This document shows, in pieces, positions 59,990-64,000 of a stretch of 64,000 bases of DNA (its first letter is position 1; the number at the start of each line of letters is the position of its first letter). The translations under genes were made by a program, and so were the position numbers. A model generated the notes under the pieces. The model made no database searches and was not told the origin of the DNA. It saw only the letters and a program-made list of their open reading frames with translations. The stretch comes from Xiphophorus maculatus (taxonomy: Eukaryota; Chordata; Actinopteri; Cyprinodontiformes; Poeciliidae). The DNA lies in the NCBI RefSeq assembly GCF_002775205.1, contig NC_036453.1, positions 10,682,594 through 10,746,593 of the forward strand, given 5' to 3'.

Positions 59990-60860
59990 GTCACAAGATA
60001 GTCGCCATGTTGTTCACGCTACAATGCATTCTGGGGAAATGACGTCTATAGGTCTAACTGCTCCGTTCAGCCAAAACAGCAATGAGTAACGTTTGTAAGC
60101 CTTTCCAAATTGAACCTGAGCGCGTTGAAATCAATCGTAATGTAGAAATCACAACAAGTAATGAAGATGAGGAGGACCAAACGGAGGAAGAGGACAGAGT
60201 TGGCCATGGGAACTGGTGTTTTGCTGCTACTGCTACCTTCAGCTTTTTAAATTAAAGAATGAATGACACATACCTCTGGTCTGACCATGTGAGCAAGTAA
60301 GTAGTTCTGTAGTTCTGTGTCCGGTCCGGTAACAGCTGTTTATGGTCTGGTCTTCGTCCGGATGTAAACGTGGCAGCAGTAGTGCCACAGACCTCCACTG
60401 GCATTTAAAAGAGTTTCCAGTTCTGTCTGTCTGATGTTTCTCCCAGTGTTTTTTGTTCCCTAGCCAGTGGCCGCAGGGTTTAGGCACTTTGGGGATAAAA
60501 ACTGTTGGCCCGGCAATTATTTTCAACTTGCGAAGGTTATGATCACCTGTTAGAACTTTAGTCAGTTTTTCTCATACAAATGACTCAAGGTCTTCTGGAG
60601 AGAAATGTTGAGAGTACAAATGTAGGTCCTTCGGAAGTTGTGTTCGGCTCTGGCTCTCCCACTGCGCTCTTCTTTTTATGTGTGTGAACAAAAATTACAC
60701 CGGTCAAACGTAATATGAGAAATAACAACTCAGGTGAAGTTAGCCTTCCTGTATTTACTCTGTAGATTCCAGTACAGAACGGACCCGACGTCATCAAACC
60801 CAGCAGGTGAAAAAAATGGCGACTTCCATGGGTGAAAAATATAACAAAAGATGTACATTT
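59990..60860 (+). mobile_element. Transposon-like segment with inverted AGTCGCCAT ends
   Basis: AGTCGCCAT at 60000-60008 and ATGGCGACT at 60816-60824 are exact inverted copies near the ends of a compositionally distinct, CpG-richer block of about 0.85 kb containing the ORF at 60082-60255. The arrangement suggests a DNA element or a retrocopied segment; the superfamily is unknown. Confidence 0.45.
60082..60255 (+). CDS. 57-aa acidic ORF, P2X7-ballast-like N-terminus
   Basis: Starts MSNVCKPFQIEPE, continues through an acidic run (EDEEDQTEEEDR) and reaches RVGHGNWC before diverging and stopping. Fish genomes contain many repeat-associated ORFs with the order PYxFEP, acidic run, RVGHTLWCxCGHC, related to the cysteine-rich cytoplasmic ballast of the P2X7 receptor. 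This ORF follows that order but loses the cysteines after the first, so it is a truncated or exon-only copy. It is not a full P2X receptor, as there are no membrane segments. Recognition is from memory and moderate. Confidence 0.4.
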   Translation: MSNVCKPFQIEPERVEINRNVEITTSNEDEEDQTEEEDRVGHGNWCFAATATFSFLN

Positions 60861-61272
60861 TTTGAAGTAATTGTGAGTTTTGGTGTATCACAAACAGCAA
60901 TTCTTTAGTCAATTGGAAAATTACAACATATTTAGGCCAACATACTAATCCTGTATCCCTTTAAAGATTCATCCGTCATGCTGCCAAATGATGCAAAGCA
61001 AGAAAAATTTACTTTTCCCTCCAGGTTGAGGGAAATGTAGTTCGGAAGAAAAGAGTTTACGGTTCCTTGCCCAAATGCGATGATATAAGGGTAGCTGATG
61101 TGAGACAGAGAAGAGACAAGGTGTGGAAAGAGGAGGAGGTACATTGAAGAAAGGGGGAGTTGTGGGAAAAAAAGAGGGAGAAGACTTGTAACGGTCTTAT
61201 CATATTTGACCCAAAATACCCTTCACCATAACTTCACACAACTTCATGAAGCTACAGAGAGTCTGCCTCTTT
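60861..61272. other. Intergenic, nothing recognised
   Basis: A small inverted repeat (TTTCCCTC and GAGGGAAA) is present near 61015-61035. No gene. Confidence 0.4.
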
Positions 61273-61440
61273 TGCAGTGGAACTAGAAGGTTTTAATCAA
61301 TATAAAGGAATTACTGGCTTAAACCAAGCTCCTAAATCTTGCTCAGATGTTACTTATAAGATAGTTGTATCTTATTTCAAGTGTATTAAGACGCAAACTA
61401 GACAAAGAAAATACTTGGTGAGATGTCATATTTCTGCCAT
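61273..61440. mobile_element. Foldback MITE, copy 3 (half)
   Basis: Contains only the right half of the family: GCAGTGGAACTAG, ATAAAGGAATTACTGGCTTA, TCTTATTTCAAGTGTATTAAG and ACAAAGAAAATACTTGGTGA. Confidence 0.6.
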
Positions 61441-62200
61441 GATAGTGACAGCTTGTCCAAATTTTTATAAGAATCATTTTAAAAGTAAATTTTCTGCACA
61501 TATTAGAAGTTTTATATAGAACAATCACAAAAAAGAATCAAATAAGGAAGAAATAACATGCCATAAACGAAAAAACACCTACCTGCACTGGGACAAACTT
61601 ACACAGTATAAAGGTGTAAAACACAATTTCACTTTATTAAACCGCAATATGTTGTTATTAAACACATTTTATTAAGGAATATAATTTTAAATTGGCTATG
61701 ACAATGTATTGAACTGTAAATCCAGAGAATAGATTAATAAAAAAAAGTCTGTAGTGTAAAAAGAGCCAAAAAAACATTTGCATTGCTGTTTTACGAATGT
61801 GGGTGAACAAAAATGCAGCATGGAGAATTTATTCAGCCTGGAAGGCAGAAAGGGAATTCCACCTGTACCTCATAAAGCAACATGACAGGACTGAATGTTT
61901 GAGAAATATACAATTACTTCATATTTGGGTCCATGCAAAAACGGATAGATATGCCATGAAGGTGTTTAATTCCTTTGAACAGATTGGGCTTATTGCCAAA
62001 CTCCCACAAAACCAGCTCAATCCACCAATAATGTGAGTTGCTATCAGGCATTGACAGAGATGGGAGTTTTGACCACAACAAACACGAGATTCCTTCCTTT
62101 GCCCCAATAAATCACAGTATTCTACTGTTCCATCTTCTTATCGCTCGTCAAATGTTTACTTTTATTTTTGAGAATGTTCAAAACAGGTTCCTTTACGTGG
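61441..62200. other. Intergenic, nothing recognised
   Basis: AT-rich sequence between two copies of the foldback MITE. A 79-codon frame at 61797-62036 is not recognisable. Confidence 0.4.
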
Positions 62201-62510
62201 CATTGTAAAAACACTTCTTACCAAGGACTTTTGGTGTAGTTTTCAGTGCATAAGTTTTTAGTAAACATGAAATAAGACAAAACTAAGCCAAAAGTAACTT
62301 GTCAGCACATTGTAGGAGCTTGTTTTAGATTATTTCACTTGTAATAAGATATTTTGCCTGTGTTACAAGTGAAAAAAATCTGCCAGTGGAACTAATACTA
62401 TTTTTATCAATGCTAAACTACTATATCTTGCCAGAAGGTTATTTATAAATTAGTTTTCTCTTATTTCAAGACTAGAAACCACAAAAATACTTGGTATGTA
62501 TGAGTTGTGA
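62201..62510. mobile_element. Foldback MITE, copy 4
   Basis: Both halves are present: CTTACCAAGGACTTTTGG with GAAATAAGACAAAACTAAGC on the left, and CCAGTGGAACTAATACT with TTTCAAGACTAGAAACC and AAAATACTTGGTATG on the right. Confidence 0.65.
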
Positions 62511-64000
62511 AAACCAAATCGTTCTCAGATTAGGAGTATATAAATACCTATTGTCTGTAAACATCACCAAATATATGGCCTCATCGTCCTAATGAAGGAT
62601 GAATCTTTTTTCCCACAGTTGAGGTCTCACTTCCTCTGATTCCTTCTGAGAGGTGATTTGTAACACTCCTATCCTGAAGAAAGACTTTCTCCAATAAAAC
62701 TGATTTATGGCCACACCTCTCACTTTTGGGTTCTGTACAAATTCGATGCTGTGCTATAAAATTTAAGCTTGCAAACTATCAGAATGCTATCTTTGTCACA
62801 GTGAGCATGTAACTACCATTTATCTTGAGGCATAGCTCAGCGTGGCCGCAGATCTTTTTGGCTCCTCCGCTGTTTGACTCATTCATGTGTTGCTTATCTC
62901 TGCTCTTACTGAGCTCTCAATTTCCCCACATTATATCATTGTCGTGGAATGGGTCCAGCCGGGTTGTGAGCACTTGGTTAAAGGGAATGTTTAGGAGTAA
63001 CGTCAAAGAAGTTGTGAAAGAGAGGAAAATTTTGTGCAGAAAAGTTCTAAGTCACGATCGATGCCAAAGATTCTCAAAGAGTTTCACCAAATTGTGTAGT
63101 CACAGAAAATACTTATTTTGTCTTTTATTTTTTTATGTTGAGTGGATCATGCTTGGTGAGGCTGATGAAATCCACTGAACAGAGCTGCGGCAGCGGCCAC
63201 TTGTTTCTGTTTATTTCAGTTTAATGTGATGGCACGGACATCAAAGACCAGGCTAACGTCTGGGACAGATCATCTCTTCTCGTAACTTTTATTTTTTCTT
63301 TTTTCTGTCTCTGTTTCTGAGGGCAACATGGAAGCTGTGTGACCCTGGATGATTAATCTGGATATTTTCTGTTTCTCTCTCTCCCCAGTTAAAGTGAATG
63401 ACTGGTATGTAAAAAGACTCTGGAGAGACGGGAGACCTAACCCCACCCTCCTCCTCCTCACAAGCTATTAGGCCTCCCTCCACCTCCCCCTGTGGAGAGA
63501 GGAAGATAAGGGAAAATTGAAAATGAGGAGGAAGGAGAGGGAGAAAGACATCTCCACATCCACGGGCAGACTTCTTGTTTTCCACCACTATCTCTCCCTC
63601 CTTTGAGCTTGATTGGCCGCCAAGCTTAAGAGGCTTGTTATCAACCTTGGAGACGATAGAAGTTCATCGGCCATGGGACTTGACTGATGAAGACGACAAT
63701 GTTTCTCTCTCACTCTCTTTCTTTCCTTCCCTCTGAGGAAGTGGCGTATATCTCTCTGACTAATGTGGAGTCTAGGTAGAATGCGGTCAGCTCCATCGGA
63801 TCCAGGGGCCGCTGGGACTCCAACATGTCTCCTGGCTGGTTCTTATTTAGTCATGAGACTTGTCTGAAAACAGCGCAGACTCTATTTTGGCTCTGCGTGG
63901 TCCCTGAAATCTTTATTTAAAACCCAGAGACTAAGTTCATGATAGAAACTCCCTGCTTTCAGGATACAAGAGCCCACTTGTAGTATGTTCCTGTGGCAAT
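62511..64000. other. Intergenic, unique sequence to window end
   Basis: 63180-63960 is GC-richer than most of the desert, with a CCAAT-type ATTGGCC near 63612 and a GTTATCA GATA-like site near 63638. Pyrimidine-rich stretches lie at 63280-63600. No coding exon supported. Confidence 0.4.

Overview
The window is nuclear DNA from a bony fish. It has spliced vertebrate genes with GT-AG introns, long microsatellites of every common type, and many worn copies of fish transposons (Tc1/mariner, L2-like LINEs with tetranucleotide tails, TTAA-flanked and foldback MITEs). I cannot name the species. An intact hand1 makes zebrafish unlikely, because zebrafish is known for having only hand2.

Two protein-coding genes can be read completely. 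sap30l (+ strand, coding 6038-11296, four exons, 178 aa) encodes the SAP30-like subunit of the Sin3/HDAC corepressor complex. hand1 (- strand, coding 19261-15914, two exons, 194 aa) encodes the bHLH transcription factor HAND1. They converge tail to tail, the same order and orientation as SAP30L and HAND1 on human chromosome 5q, so the locus is orthologous. Both have recognisable promoter regions: GC-rich with a CCAAT box for sap30l, and a TATA box for hand1.

Layout: 1-5440, AT-rich flank with a LINE tail and a TCTA microsatellite; 5440-12770, sap30l, whose introns carry three transposon fossils and one strong CTCF-like site; 12985-13620, an unassigned transposon-like segment; 13620-15520, the gap between the two gene ends; 15524-19600, hand1, whose last exon is wedged between microsatellites; 19600-64000, a 44-kb stretch without a recognisable host protein-coding gene upstream of hand1. 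That stretch looks like a regulatory gene desert. It contains islands of repeat-free, GC-richer sequence with GATA, CRE, CCAAT, MEF2 and octamer-like motifs (candidate enhancers or non-coding promoters), separated by transposon fossils.

The most unusual things are these. (1) About 280 bp made of three tRNA-like units (tRNA-iMet, a nearly intact tRNA-His, and the 3' part of a tRNA-Tyr) interrupts the 3' tail of an L2-like LINE at 39780-40710. (2) Chained perfect inverted repeats, in which the right arm of one hairpin overlaps or abuts the left arm of the next, recur at 30.8, 44.2, 48.8, 51.0, 54.6 and 55.2 kb and look like serial template-switch scars. (3) The terminal hand1 exon has a CAT/ATG repeat about 28 nt from its splice acceptor and a 147-bp TG/CA repeat just after its stop. 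(4) A short acidic ORF at 60082-60255 inside a transposon-like segment resembles the start of the P2X7-ballast-type ORFs found in fish repeats.
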